Assembly: GCA_027482185.1 (NCBI GenBank)
Contig: JAIXWF010000022.1
Span: 744,001 to 808,000 of the forward strand
From: Opitutaceae bacterium
GTDB taxonomy: Bacteria > Verrucomicrobiota > Verrucomicrobiia > Opitutales > Opitutaceae
Length of the DNA: 64,000 bases
Reading direction: 5' to 3'
The translations under genes were made by a program, and so were the position numbers. Under the pieces are notes generated by a model, which was given only the letters and a program-made list of their open reading frames with translations, did not search any database and was not told where the DNA came from. Below, one piece after another: positions 51,701-59,046 of this stretch (within the stretch, counting starts at the first letter, position 1; each line of letters begins with the position of its first letter).

Positions 51701-51965
51701 CTTCAACCTGATCTGGGCCGACGACCGTCCGGACGGCGGTACCTGGAACGGCCGCTACTTCAGCGAACTCACGAAGTACGACATGTCGTTGGGCTACGCC
51801 TTCGACCGCCGCATCGAGCTCTTCGTGCAGGGCCGCAACATCACCAACGTGAAGGACCGCTGGATGGAATCGCCCCCCGGCGTGAAGGACGGCGTGTCCG
51901 GCCACCTCCGCCAGATGGAGGAATACGGCGCCAATTGGTCCTTCGGCATCAAGGGCACGTTCTGA
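48738..51965 (+). CDS. TonB-dependent receptor with carboxypeptidase-regulatory-like domain (copy 1)
   Basis: The 1075-residue receptor has a signal peptide (about 1-28, ending ALAQ), a carboxypeptidase D regulatory-like beta-sandwich (about 30-115, starting TTGSIQGRVFNP), a TonB-box-like VVQLQAFTV segment, a plug domain (FLKYLPGVDLDYVE ... RLGGMDGQYVGVAFDG) and a large barrel ending in F. The start is the ATG before the signal peptide; the frame is open 19 codons further. Substrate is unknown; such receptors in this group often import glycans or their breakdown products. A close paralogue follows directly. Confidence 0.9.
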   Translation: MNTLKSQHSRGLRLLAFVCGWLATAIAALAQTTGSIQGRVFNPVSKEYIRNAEVRLDGTGQTAYSENDGSFQFNNVPAGEASVTVTFVGYTTVTEKFTVAAGQTAVREINLTSAAAAPSVTKDGVVQLQAFTVASEREGNAKAIQAQRRDMNIINSVSSDLFGDVADGNVGEFLKYLPGVDLDYVESEPRGPRLGGMDGQYVGVAFDGMRTANADANRGGGAASRATSFEGFSITSIESIEVNWTNSPENDGDTPAGNVNMRTKRAFDRKGRVMTYNVSGSLNSEEFTLGRTDGPRDKLSRKWQPNYILSYAESFFNQKFGVLLSASHSYSYTEQIVANMGYNRTPTATDDRPMVIRQIDFKDGPKFIVKDSLLLTADWKVTPRLTLSLNATYSYFEGEFWNRNFTFVAANDNTNVNNGRSTVGGDGISTVVATRLPTGAQWNVAQLNNGGGSSAKLTYSRQYAPRFEYRNGGLVVDGAFAFSKSKNNYESLERGFSNNEGGNLPASWIATRSGPRAWEWTIRQTSGADWTQLANWNGGTRVTNDDRTWVTEKWTGTANARYVLPFFQKFPTAVKFGAKWDEETRRNYDRNAWSSWSYIGPGGNTVTYNPATEVYTAQTVGNWANLGPQFTSANPFELGKTNAWNGGGVTNINGVLGRPARASRNAMAELFTSRPDLFVNTTSVENYYTAFVANNKNVAQTITAGYGQADTRLTRKLQIRYGLRWEETKTVSNEYDPLSAKQMYENSPFSSQFTRNVNATTGLVTYTPARATSISGINYQYKSQPRVKRTGKYDDFFPSISLKYNILPNLEWQSGFNRSIGRPSIDSVSGLWVVDEQNQRVTAPNPTLEPERHKKYLTRFAYYFSGRSPGSLTATFSKTEFTNTLQSYTYTSAEFGNEDPDFENYTFTSNRNIADRITTTKNMSLSYRQTLGFLPSEYLRGTTFFINYDRTYVTASGDGTQTAIRRSNVTPHRISSGLSYRFRKFSSSFNLIWADDRPDGGTWNGRYFSELTKYDMSLGYAFDRRIELFVQGRNITNVKDRWMESPPGVKDGVSGHLRQMEEYGANWSFGIKGTF

Positions 51966-51991
51966 TCCGCGCCTAGTCCCCTTGCCGCGAC

Positions 51992-52020
51992 GCCGCTCCT
52001 TCCGGAGCGGCGTTTTTTTT
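51992..52020 (+). terminator. Intrinsic terminator after receptor copy 1
   Basis: Perfect nine-base arms CGCCGCTCC and GGAGCGGCG, loop TTCC, then seven T. It separates the two receptor genes into different transcripts. Confidence 0.9.
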
Positions 52021-52182
52021 CACCTGGCCGCCGATCGCGCTTGCGCCGGGCCGAATCCTTTCCACTGGTTTCCGACTAGCGACGGACTGCGACCGTTGCT
52101 TGCCCCGTACATCCCCCTGACTGCCGGTTTCGGTGGCGTTCCTGCGTCGCCGTGTTCCGGCGTCGCCCAACACCGACCCCCC

Positions 52183-55100
52183 ATGACTGCAAACCGATCC
52201 TGCCCGACTGCCTCGCGCCTCCGCGGCCTCGCCCTCGTCTTCGCTTGGTTGGCCGCCGTGCTCACCGCCTTCGCCCAGACCACCGGCACCATTCAGGGCC
52301 GCGTGTTCAATCCCGTCTCCAAGGAGTACGTCCGTGACGCCGAGGTCCGCCTCGATGGCACCAACCTCGTGACGTACACCGAAGGCGACGGCTCCTTCTC
52401 CTTCGCCAACGTCCCGGCGGGCTCCGCCTCCATCACGGTCAACTACACCGGCTACAACGTCGTGAAGGAATCCTTCACCGTCACCGCCGGCCAGGCCGCC
52501 GTCCGCGAAATCAATCTCACCTCCACCGCCGTCGCTCCCGCCGCCCCGGTCGCCGGCAAAGACGGCGTCGTCCAACTCCAGGCCTTCACCGTCGCCACCG
52601 AGCGCGAAGGCAACGCCAAGGCCATCATGTCGCAGCGCCGCTCCATGGCCATCACCACCTCCGTCGCCTCCGACATCTTCGGCGATGTCACCGACGGCAA
52701 CGTCGGCGAGTTCCTGAAGTACCTCCCCGGCGTCGACCTCGACTACGTCGAATCCGAAGCCCGCGGCCCCCGCCTCGGCGGCATGGATTCGCAGTACGTC
52801 GGCGTGTCCTTCGACGGCGTCCGCTCCGCCTCCGCCGACGCCAACCGCGGCGGCGGCGCCGCCTCGCGCGCCACCTCCTTCGAGGGCTTCTCCATCACCG
52901 CCATCGAATCGATCGAGATCAACCGCACCACCACGCCGGACTCCGATGCCGATTCGCCCGCCGGCACGATCAATATGCGCACCCGCCGCGCTTTCGACCG
53001 CAAGGGCCGCGTCCTCGGCTACAACACCTCGCTCAATTTCAACGCCGAGGAATTCACGTGGAAGAAAACCGCCGGCCCGCGCGACGGCGATTCCTACAAG
53101 TGGAAGCCGAACTACTCCTTCGACTACGCCGAATCCTTCTTCAACCAGCGCTTCGGCGTCCTCTTCTCCGCCAGCCACGCGCACTCCTACACCGAGCAGT
53201 ACGTCGTCAACAACGCGTACAACCGCGCGCCCAACGCCACCGACCCGCGCCCGATGGTCATCCGCCAGATCGATTTCAAGGACGGCAACAAGACCATCCT
53301 CAAGGACGCGATGACCGTCACCGCCGACTGGAAAGCCACCCGCAGCCTCGTCCTCTCCCTCACCGGCATCTACACCTACACCGAGGGCGAGTTCTGGAAC
53401 CGCAACTTCACCTTCGTCGCCGCCAACGACAACGCCAACGTCAACAACGGCCGCAATTCCGTCGGCGGCGACGGCCTCACGACGATCATCGCCCGCCGCG
53501 AGGGCACGGCCAACGCCGCCACGCTGAACAACGGCGGCGGCTCTTCCTCCAAGCTCACCTACACCCGCACGTTCTCGCCGAAGTTCGAATTCAAGGAAGG
53601 CGCCTGGGTCATCGACGGCAACATGGGCTACAGCCGCTCGGCCAACAATTACGAGTCGCTCGAGCGCGGCTGGATCAACAGCGAGGGCGGCGGCGTGCCC
53701 TCCGGCTTCATCGCCACCCGCCCGCACCAGGAATCCTGGGAATGGAACATCCGCCAGACCAGCGGCAACGACTGGTTCGACCGGGCCAGCTTCGTCGACA
53801 CCAACAACCGCTCCGGCGGCACGCGCGTCAACACCGACGACCGGACTTGGATCACCACGATCTGGAGCGGCCAGCTCAACGCCCGCTGGGCTGTGCCGTT
53901 CCTCAAACGCTTCCCCACCGCCCTCAAGTTCGGCGGCAAGTGGGCGGAGGAAACCCGCGACAACAACAACCTCACCGATTGGAACATCTGGTCCTACGTC
54001 GGGCCGGGCGGCAACACCGTCACCCAGAATCCCACGACGGGCGCCTGGCAAAATGTGACCTACGGGAACTGGGCCAACCTCGGGCCGCAGTTCATCTCGC
54101 CCCATCCGTTCGACATGGGCACGACGAACGGCCTCACCGTCCAGAACATCAACGGCCAGCCCGGCATGCCGCCCCGCGTCAACCGCGAGGCCGTCCTGAA
54201 GCTCTTCCGCTCCAACCCCGAGCAATTCGTCCACGCCGGCACGCCGGAGAACTACTTCACCTCGTACATCAACAACCGGCGCGACTTCAAACAGATCGTC
54301 ACCGCCGGCTACGGCCAGGCCACGATCCGGATCAACTCCCGGCTCAGCCTCCTCGGCGGCGTGCGCATGGAGGAAACGGAAAACAAGGTGAAGGAGTTCG
54401 ACCCGCTCACGCGCGCCCAGGTCCTCGCCGCCGGCTACCCGGTCAACGCCCCCGGCACCAACGGCGGCCGCGCGCTCACCCTCGAGGGCATGAAGTACCA
54501 GTTCGAGAGCAACCCCCGCATCACGCGCACCTCGAGCTACCGGAACTACTTCCCGTCGATCATGGCGAAGTACTACATCACGCCGGATTTCGAATTCCAG
54601 ATCGGCTACAACAAATCCATCTCGCGCCCGCCGATCGACAACGTCACCGGCCTCTGGGGCATCGACGAGGTCAACTTCCGCGTCTCCGCGCCCAACCCGT
54701 CGCTGCTGCCGGAATACCACAAGAAGATCCAGTCGCGCCTCGCGTACTACTTCCGCGGCCGCTCGCCCGGCCAGCTCACCCTCGACCTCACCCAGGTCAA
54801 GGCCACGAACTTCCGCCAGACCTTCGACTTCACCGCCGAGGAATTCGGCGTCGATGATCCGGACTTCGCGCCGTACACGTTCCGCACCACGGTCAACAGC
54901 GCCGACGAGCAGACCTTCAAGTCGATGGACTTGGCCTACAACCAGACCCTCGGCTTCCTCCCGAGCGAGTACCTCCGCGGCATCAACTTCAACGTCGCCT
55001 TCTCCCGCGCCTACGCCGACCGCCGCCGCGCCGGCCTCGCGCCCCATCGCGTGACCTCCCGCCTCGGCTACGCTTACCGGAAGTTCAACGGCTCCATCGG

Positions 55101-55356
55101 TATGGTCTATCGCCCCGATGCTCCCGACAGCACGACCTACGGCCAATACCAGGGCGCGATCACCCAGTTCGACGTCTCGCTCAACTGGCGCCTCAACCGC
55201 TTCGCCACCCTCTACGCCCAGATCCGCAACATCACCGGCAAGCCCGTCCTCTGGTACCACACCGCCCCCGGCGTCGTCGAAGGCGAGCAGCGCGCCCTCC
55301 GCCAACTCCAGGAATACGGCGCCAACTGGGTCTTCGGCGTCCGCGGCCAATTCTGA
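52183..55356 (+). CDS. TonB-dependent receptor with carboxypeptidase-regulatory-like domain (copy 2)
   Basis: The 1057-residue protein has the same architecture as the upstream receptor: signal peptide (about 1-28, ending AFAQ), regulatory-like domain, VVQLQAFTV segment, plug, and barrel ending in F. The first 300 or so residues are much more similar to copy 1 than the barrels, which suggests a tandem duplication with divergence of the ligand-binding barrel or exchange of the N-terminal part. The chosen ATG at 52183 directly precedes the signal peptide; the frame is open for another 67 codons upstream. Confidence 0.9.
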   Translation: MTANRSCPTASRLRGLALVFAWLAAVLTAFAQTTGTIQGRVFNPVSKEYVRDAEVRLDGTNLVTYTEGDGSFSFANVPAGSASITVNYTGYNVVKESFTVTAGQAAVREINLTSTAVAPAAPVAGKDGVVQLQAFTVATEREGNAKAIMSQRRSMAITTSVASDIFGDVTDGNVGEFLKYLPGVDLDYVESEARGPRLGGMDSQYVGVSFDGVRSASADANRGGGAASRATSFEGFSITAIESIEINRTTTPDSDADSPAGTINMRTRRAFDRKGRVLGYNTSLNFNAEEFTWKKTAGPRDGDSYKWKPNYSFDYAESFFNQRFGVLFSASHAHSYTEQYVVNNAYNRAPNATDPRPMVIRQIDFKDGNKTILKDAMTVTADWKATRSLVLSLTGIYTYTEGEFWNRNFTFVAANDNANVNNGRNSVGGDGLTTIIARREGTANAATLNNGGGSSSKLTYTRTFSPKFEFKEGAWVIDGNMGYSRSANNYESLERGWINSEGGGVPSGFIATRPHQESWEWNIRQTSGNDWFDRASFVDTNNRSGGTRVNTDDRTWITTIWSGQLNARWAVPFLKRFPTALKFGGKWAEETRDNNNLTDWNIWSYVGPGGNTVTQNPTTGAWQNVTYGNWANLGPQFISPHPFDMGTTNGLTVQNINGQPGMPPRVNREAVLKLFRSNPEQFVHAGTPENYFTSYINNRRDFKQIVTAGYGQATIRINSRLSLLGGVRMEETENKVKEFDPLTRAQVLAAGYPVNAPGTNGGRALTLEGMKYQFESNPRITRTSSYRNYFPSIMAKYYITPDFEFQIGYNKSISRPPIDNVTGLWGIDEVNFRVSAPNPSLLPEYHKKIQSRLAYYFRGRSPGQLTLDLTQVKATNFRQTFDFTAEEFGVDDPDFAPYTFRTTVNSADEQTFKSMDLAYNQTLGFLPSEYLRGINFNVAFSRAYADRRRAGLAPHRVTSRLGYAYRKFNGSIGMVYRPDAPDSTTYGQYQGAITQFDVSLNWRLNRFATLYAQIRNITGKPVLWYHTAPGVVEGEQRALRQLQEYGANWVFGVRGQF

Positions 55357-55369
55357 GCCCGGCTGCGCA

Positions 55370-55404
55370 GGTGAAAGTTGAGCGCTGAGAGTTGAGAGTT
55401 CGAT
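55370..55404 (+). repeat. Degenerate heptamer array (GTTGAGA type), 5 units
   Basis: Units GGTGAAA, GTTGAGC, GCTGAGA, GTTGAGA and GTTCGAT lie 13 bases after receptor copy 2 and just before its terminator. Confidence 0.7.
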
Positions 55405-55409
55405 TTGCC

Positions 55410-55441
55410 GCGCCGGCTCCTTCGGGAGCCGGCGCTTTTTT
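55410..55441 (+). terminator. Intrinsic terminator after receptor copy 2
   Basis: Eleven-base perfect arms with a TTCG tetraloop (55421-55424), followed by six T. Confidence 0.9.
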
Positions 55442-55615
55442 GTGCCCCACGCATCTCCGCGCCATTTCCGGCGTAGGGGCGCGCCTCGCGCGCGCCCGCG
55501 ACCGTCCAGGTCACGCGCCCGCGGGCGTCGACAAACCCTGCCCCTGCGCCAAGCGGAATCCGCCGCCGCCGACTCCCCGCTTGAAGTCGATGATCCGACT
55601 CCCGAACGTCGCGCG

Positions 55616-57985
55616 ATGCCGCCCCCCGGGAACTCTTCCCGCCGCTCCCTCGCCCTCGCGCTCCTGCTCGTGGCGGCGATTGTTGCGGCGTATGCGCACA
55701 CCCTGCGCGGCCAATTTCTCTGGGACGACGACCTCCACATCACCGCCAACCCCACGATCATCGGCCCCCTTGGTTTGAAGGAAATCTGGACGTCCGCCCG
55801 CGCGAATTACTTCCCGCTCGTCCTCACCAACTTCAAACTGCAGCACTCGCTCTGGGGCCTCGATCCGTTCGGCTACCGCGTCGTCACCCTCTGTTTCCAT
55901 GTCGGCGCCGCCTTGCTGCTGTGGGCTGTCCTCCGGCAACTGCGCCTCCCCGGCGCCTGGCTCGGCGCCGCGCTCTGGGCCCTGCATCCCGTGCAGGTCG
56001 AATCCGTCGCTTGGATCTGCGAACTGAAGAACACGCAGTCCGCGGTCTTCTTCCTCGCCGCCGCCTGGGCCTATGTGCGTTGGCTCGACGGACCCGCGAC
56101 CGCCTCCGCCGGCCCCGTGGCCGCTTCGGGTCCGTCGGTCCGCTCCCGGTTCTACGCCCTCGCGCTCGCCTTCGCCGTCCTCGCGATTCTGAGCAAGCCG
56201 TCGACCGTCATGCTGCCCGTCGCGCTCGCGCTCTGCGCGTGGTGGCGGCGGGGCCGCGTGCGCGTGGCCGACGTCGTGCCGTTGGTGCCGTTCTTTTTTC
56301 TGTCGGCCGTCGCCGCCGGCTGGACGATCTGGGAGCAGAAGTTCAACTCCGGCGCCATCGGTCCCGAGTGGAACCAGACTTTGCCCGAGCGCTTCGCCAT
56401 CGCCGGCCGCGTGATCTGGTTCTACCTCGGCAAGCTGGTCTGGCCGCAGCCGCTGATCTTCATCTATCCGCGCTGGCAAATTTCCGGCACCGATCCCGCC
56501 GCCTACCTCGGCCTCGCCGGCGTGCTCGTGGCCGCGGGCCTGCTCGTCTGGCGCGGGCGCCGCGGACCGCTCCGCGCCGTGACGTGGGCCGCCGCCTTCT
56601 TCGTCGCGCTGCTCTTTCCCGTGCTCGGGTTCTTCAGCGTCTTCTTCTTCCGGTATTCGTTTGTCGGAGACCATTTCCAATACCTCGCGAGCATGGGCCC
56701 GCTCGCCCTCGCCGGCGCCGCGCTCGCGCAGTTCGCGCCCCGCCTCCTGCCGTGGCTCGGCGGCGCCGTCCTCGCGGCGCTCGCGTTTGCGACCGCCCAG
56801 CACGGCCGCACGTTTCTTTCCAACGAAGTCCTCTGGCGGCACACCGTTGCCCTCAACCCCGGCGCCATCATGGCTTGGCTCAATCTCGGCGACACCCTCG
56901 CCAAAGCCCAACGCCACGACGAGGCGATCGCGACCTTCCGCCATGCGCTCACGCTGCGGCCGACGGATCCCTACGGCTGGAACGATCTCGGCTGCGAACT
57001 CGTCCTCGTCGGCCGGCCCGCCGAGGCGCTGCCGGCGCTCGAGCGCGCCGTCGCGCTCAAGACGCCGTTTCCGGAAGCGCAGAACAATCTCGGCAACGCG
57101 CTCCGCGACCTCGGGCGCACCGCCGAGGCCATCGCGCGTTACCGGGAGGCGATCGCGTTGCAGCCGCGCTACGCCGAGGCGCACGACAACCTCGGGACCT
57201 TGCTCGCGCAATCCGGCCGCGCGGAGGAAGCGTTGCCGCATTTCGAAACCGCGCTTGCGCTGCGGCCCGGCCACGCCGCGACGGAGGACAACTACGGCAG
57301 CACGTTGCGACGTTTGGGCCGCCTCGACGAGGCGATCGCCCGCCACGAGGCGGCGCTGCGCCGCGATCCGCGCCTGGCCTCCGCCCACGCGAACCTGGGC
57401 CTGGCGGAAATGGCCCGGCGGCAACCGGCCGCGGCGGTGCCGCACTTCGAACGCGCGCTCGCGCTGCGCCCCGATCTCGTCGCCGCGCATTCCCAATTGG
57501 CGCTGGCGCTGGCCGCGCTGGGCCGGCCCGCGGACGCGTTGGCGCAGTTGCAAGCGGCGGTGCGGCACGCCCCCGATTCGGCCGAAGCGCACGCCAACCT
57601 CGGCGTCGCCCATGCGCAGGCCGGCCGCCTTGCCGAAGCGGAACCGTTGTTCCGCCGCGCCGTGGAACTCGATCCGGACTTCGCGCTCGCCCGGCTGAAC
57701 TACGGCGCCGTCCTCTGCGCCCGGCAGGATTGGGCCGCGGCGGTGCCGCAGCTCGACGCGGCGGTCCGGCTGCAGCCCGATGCCGTCGCCGCGCGCACCC
57801 AGCTCGCCGTCGCGCTCGTCAACAGCCGGCAGCTCGACGCTGCGGTGCCGCACTTCGAAGCGGCCTTGAAACTTGCGCCCGCGGATGCGGCGCTGCGCGA
57901 AAACTACGCCCAGGTCCTGCGCGCCCTCGGCCGCAACCGCGAAGCCTTCGAGCAACTCGAGGAAGCCGCCCGCCTGCGGCGCTGA
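55616..57985 (+). CDS. TMTC-like membrane protein with C-terminal TPR repeats
   Basis: The 789-residue protein has about ten membrane segments (residues about 10-400) and then ten or so TPR repeats (about 415-780). The early WDDDLHIT and HPVQVESVAWI motifs resemble the acidic loop and conserved segment of the TMTC/GT-C glycosyltransferase group, in which an acidic pair near the first membrane span is catalytic. A role in glycosylating exported proteins or in envelope polymer synthesis is possible. The ATG at 55616 is chosen because the preceding open frame encodes Arg-rich low-complexity sequence. The stop is followed by a long heptamer array. Confidence 0.75.
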   Translation: MPPPGNSSRRSLALALLLVAAIVAAYAHTLRGQFLWDDDLHITANPTIIGPLGLKEIWTSARANYFPLVLTNFKLQHSLWGLDPFGYRVVTLCFHVGAALLLWAVLRQLRLPGAWLGAALWALHPVQVESVAWICELKNTQSAVFFLAAAWAYVRWLDGPATASAGPVAASGPSVRSRFYALALAFAVLAILSKPSTVMLPVALALCAWWRRGRVRVADVVPLVPFFFLSAVAAGWTIWEQKFNSGAIGPEWNQTLPERFAIAGRVIWFYLGKLVWPQPLIFIYPRWQISGTDPAAYLGLAGVLVAAGLLVWRGRRGPLRAVTWAAAFFVALLFPVLGFFSVFFFRYSFVGDHFQYLASMGPLALAGAALAQFAPRLLPWLGGAVLAALAFATAQHGRTFLSNEVLWRHTVALNPGAIMAWLNLGDTLAKAQRHDEAIATFRHALTLRPTDPYGWNDLGCELVLVGRPAEALPALERAVALKTPFPEAQNNLGNALRDLGRTAEAIARYREAIALQPRYAEAHDNLGTLLAQSGRAEEALPHFETALALRPGHAATEDNYGSTLRRLGRLDEAIARHEAALRRDPRLASAHANLGLAEMARRQPAAAVPHFERALALRPDLVAAHSQLALALAALGRPADALAQLQAAVRHAPDSAEAHANLGVAHAQAGRLAEAEPLFRRAVELDPDFALARLNYGAVLCARQDWAAAVPQLDAAVRLQPDAVAARTQLAVALVNSRQLDAAVPHFEAALKLAPADAALRENYAQVLRALGRNREAFEQLEEAARLRR

Positions 57986-57991
57986 TCGATA

Positions 57992-58139
57992 AACCCGGAA
58001 ATCGGAAACCGGAGACCGGAAACCAACCCAAAACCCAAAACTCAAAACTCCTTTCCCCAACTCCGAACTCCGAACCCCAAACTCCGAACTCCGCGTCCCG
58101 CGGATCCGTTCTTTCAACCTTCAACGTTCATCTCTCAAC
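57992..58139 (-). repeat. Longest degenerate heptamer block, about 20 units
   Basis: Two parts: 57992-58096 (AACCCGG, AAATCGG, AAACCGG, then CCCAAAA, CTCAAAA, then TCCGAAC units) and 58112-58139 (TTTCAAC, CTTCAAC, GTTCATC, TCTCAAC). It fills the gap between convergent genes and provides the last codons and stop of the response regulator gene ending at 58128. Confidence 0.8.
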
Positions 58140-58898
58140 CGCGCCGCTCGCGGCGCTTCCGGCGCCGCCGTCCCGGGCCCACTGGATCGCGTACTGCACG
58201 AGCTCGGGGCCCGTCTCGAGATGGAGTTTCTCCTTCAGATGTTCGCGGTAGGAATCGATCGTCTTCGAGCTGAGATTGAGTTTTTTCGCGATCTGCTTCG
58301 TCGAGTAGCCGTTGCCGATGAGCTGGAAAACTTCCATCTCGCGGTCGCTCAGCGAATCGATCGCGAAGGCCGGGCTGTCCGGCTTAGCCTGGGCGGCGCG
58401 GTGCAGCATTTTCTCTTTGATCCGCGCGCTGACGTAGAGCTCCCCCTTCAGCAGGCGCTGGATCGCTTCGACGACTTTTTCGCCGGCCTCCTGTTTCATC
58501 AGGTAACCCATGGCTCCGGCGCGCAACGCCCGCTCGGCGTAGACCCCCTCGTCGTGCATCGAGACGATGAGAATCGGCATCTGGGGCACCTTGGCCTTCA
58601 GCTGCTTCGTCAGGTCGATGCCGTTGCTCGCCTTGAGCGTGATGTCGACGATCGCGAGGTCGGGTTTGTGTTCCTCGATCTGGGCGAGCGCGGCCTCGGC
58701 GCTGTCGGCCTCCGCGCACACGCGCAGGTTGGCCTGCAGGTTGATCAGCACCTTCAGGCCCTGCCGCGTGATCGGATGGTCGTCCACGAGCAGGATCTTC
58801 AGGCGCGCGCCGGACGTTTCCGGCGGCAGCGTGAAATCCGGGCGGATGAAGGCGTGGCCGAACGTGGGGAAAGCGGCGGGATTGAAGGCGGTGCTCAT
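58128..58898 (-). CDS. NarL/LuxR-family response regulator (second copy)
   Basis: The 256-residue regulator has a short N-terminal extension (about 1-32), a receiver domain (acidic DD near 39-40, phospho-acceptor in AIVDITLK, K in YLMKQEAG) and a LuxR helix-turn-helix at about 180-240 (LSDREMEVFQLIGNGYSTKQ). It is most similar to the regulator at 20410-21114 and lies 148 bases downstream of a HisKA_3 kinase, its likely partner. The last four codons and TGA are read from a heptamer repeat, so the natural C-terminus may have been changed by the repeat. Confidence 0.9.
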   Translation of the reverse strand: MSTAFNPAAFPTFGHAFIRPDFTLPPETSGARLKILLVDDHPITRQGLKVLINLQANLRVCAEADSAEAALAQIEEHKPDLAIVDITLKASNGIDLTKQLKAKVPQMPILIVSMHDEGVYAERALRAGAMGYLMKQEAGEKVVEAIQRLLKGELYVSARIKEKMLHRAAQAKPDSPAFAIDSLSDREMEVFQLIGNGYSTKQIAKKLNLSSKTIDSYREHLKEKLHLETGPELVQYAIQWARDGGAGSAASGAVER

Positions 58899-58911
58899 CC
58901 GGACTCGGGCA

Positions 58912-58939
58912 GGTGGAAGGTGGAAAAGGAAATTGGGAA
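58912..58939 (+). repeat. Degenerate heptamer array (GGTGGAA type), 4 units
   Basis: Units GGTGGAA, GGTGGAA, AAGGAAA and TTGGGAA lie 13 bases before the response regulator start, inside its 5' region. Confidence 0.55.
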
Positions 58940-59046
58940 ACCGCGCCGTCGCGCTGGCCCGACCGTGCGGACCGCGCGGCGGGCCAGCAACGGATTGGCC
59001 GGGGCCCCGGGCCGCAACCCGGTTCTTTCGATTTTTCGCGTCTTAC

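Noticed and set aside
57992-58096. CRISPR array
   Set aside because: Repeats are 7 bases long, degenerate and contiguous, with no spacers and no cas genes.
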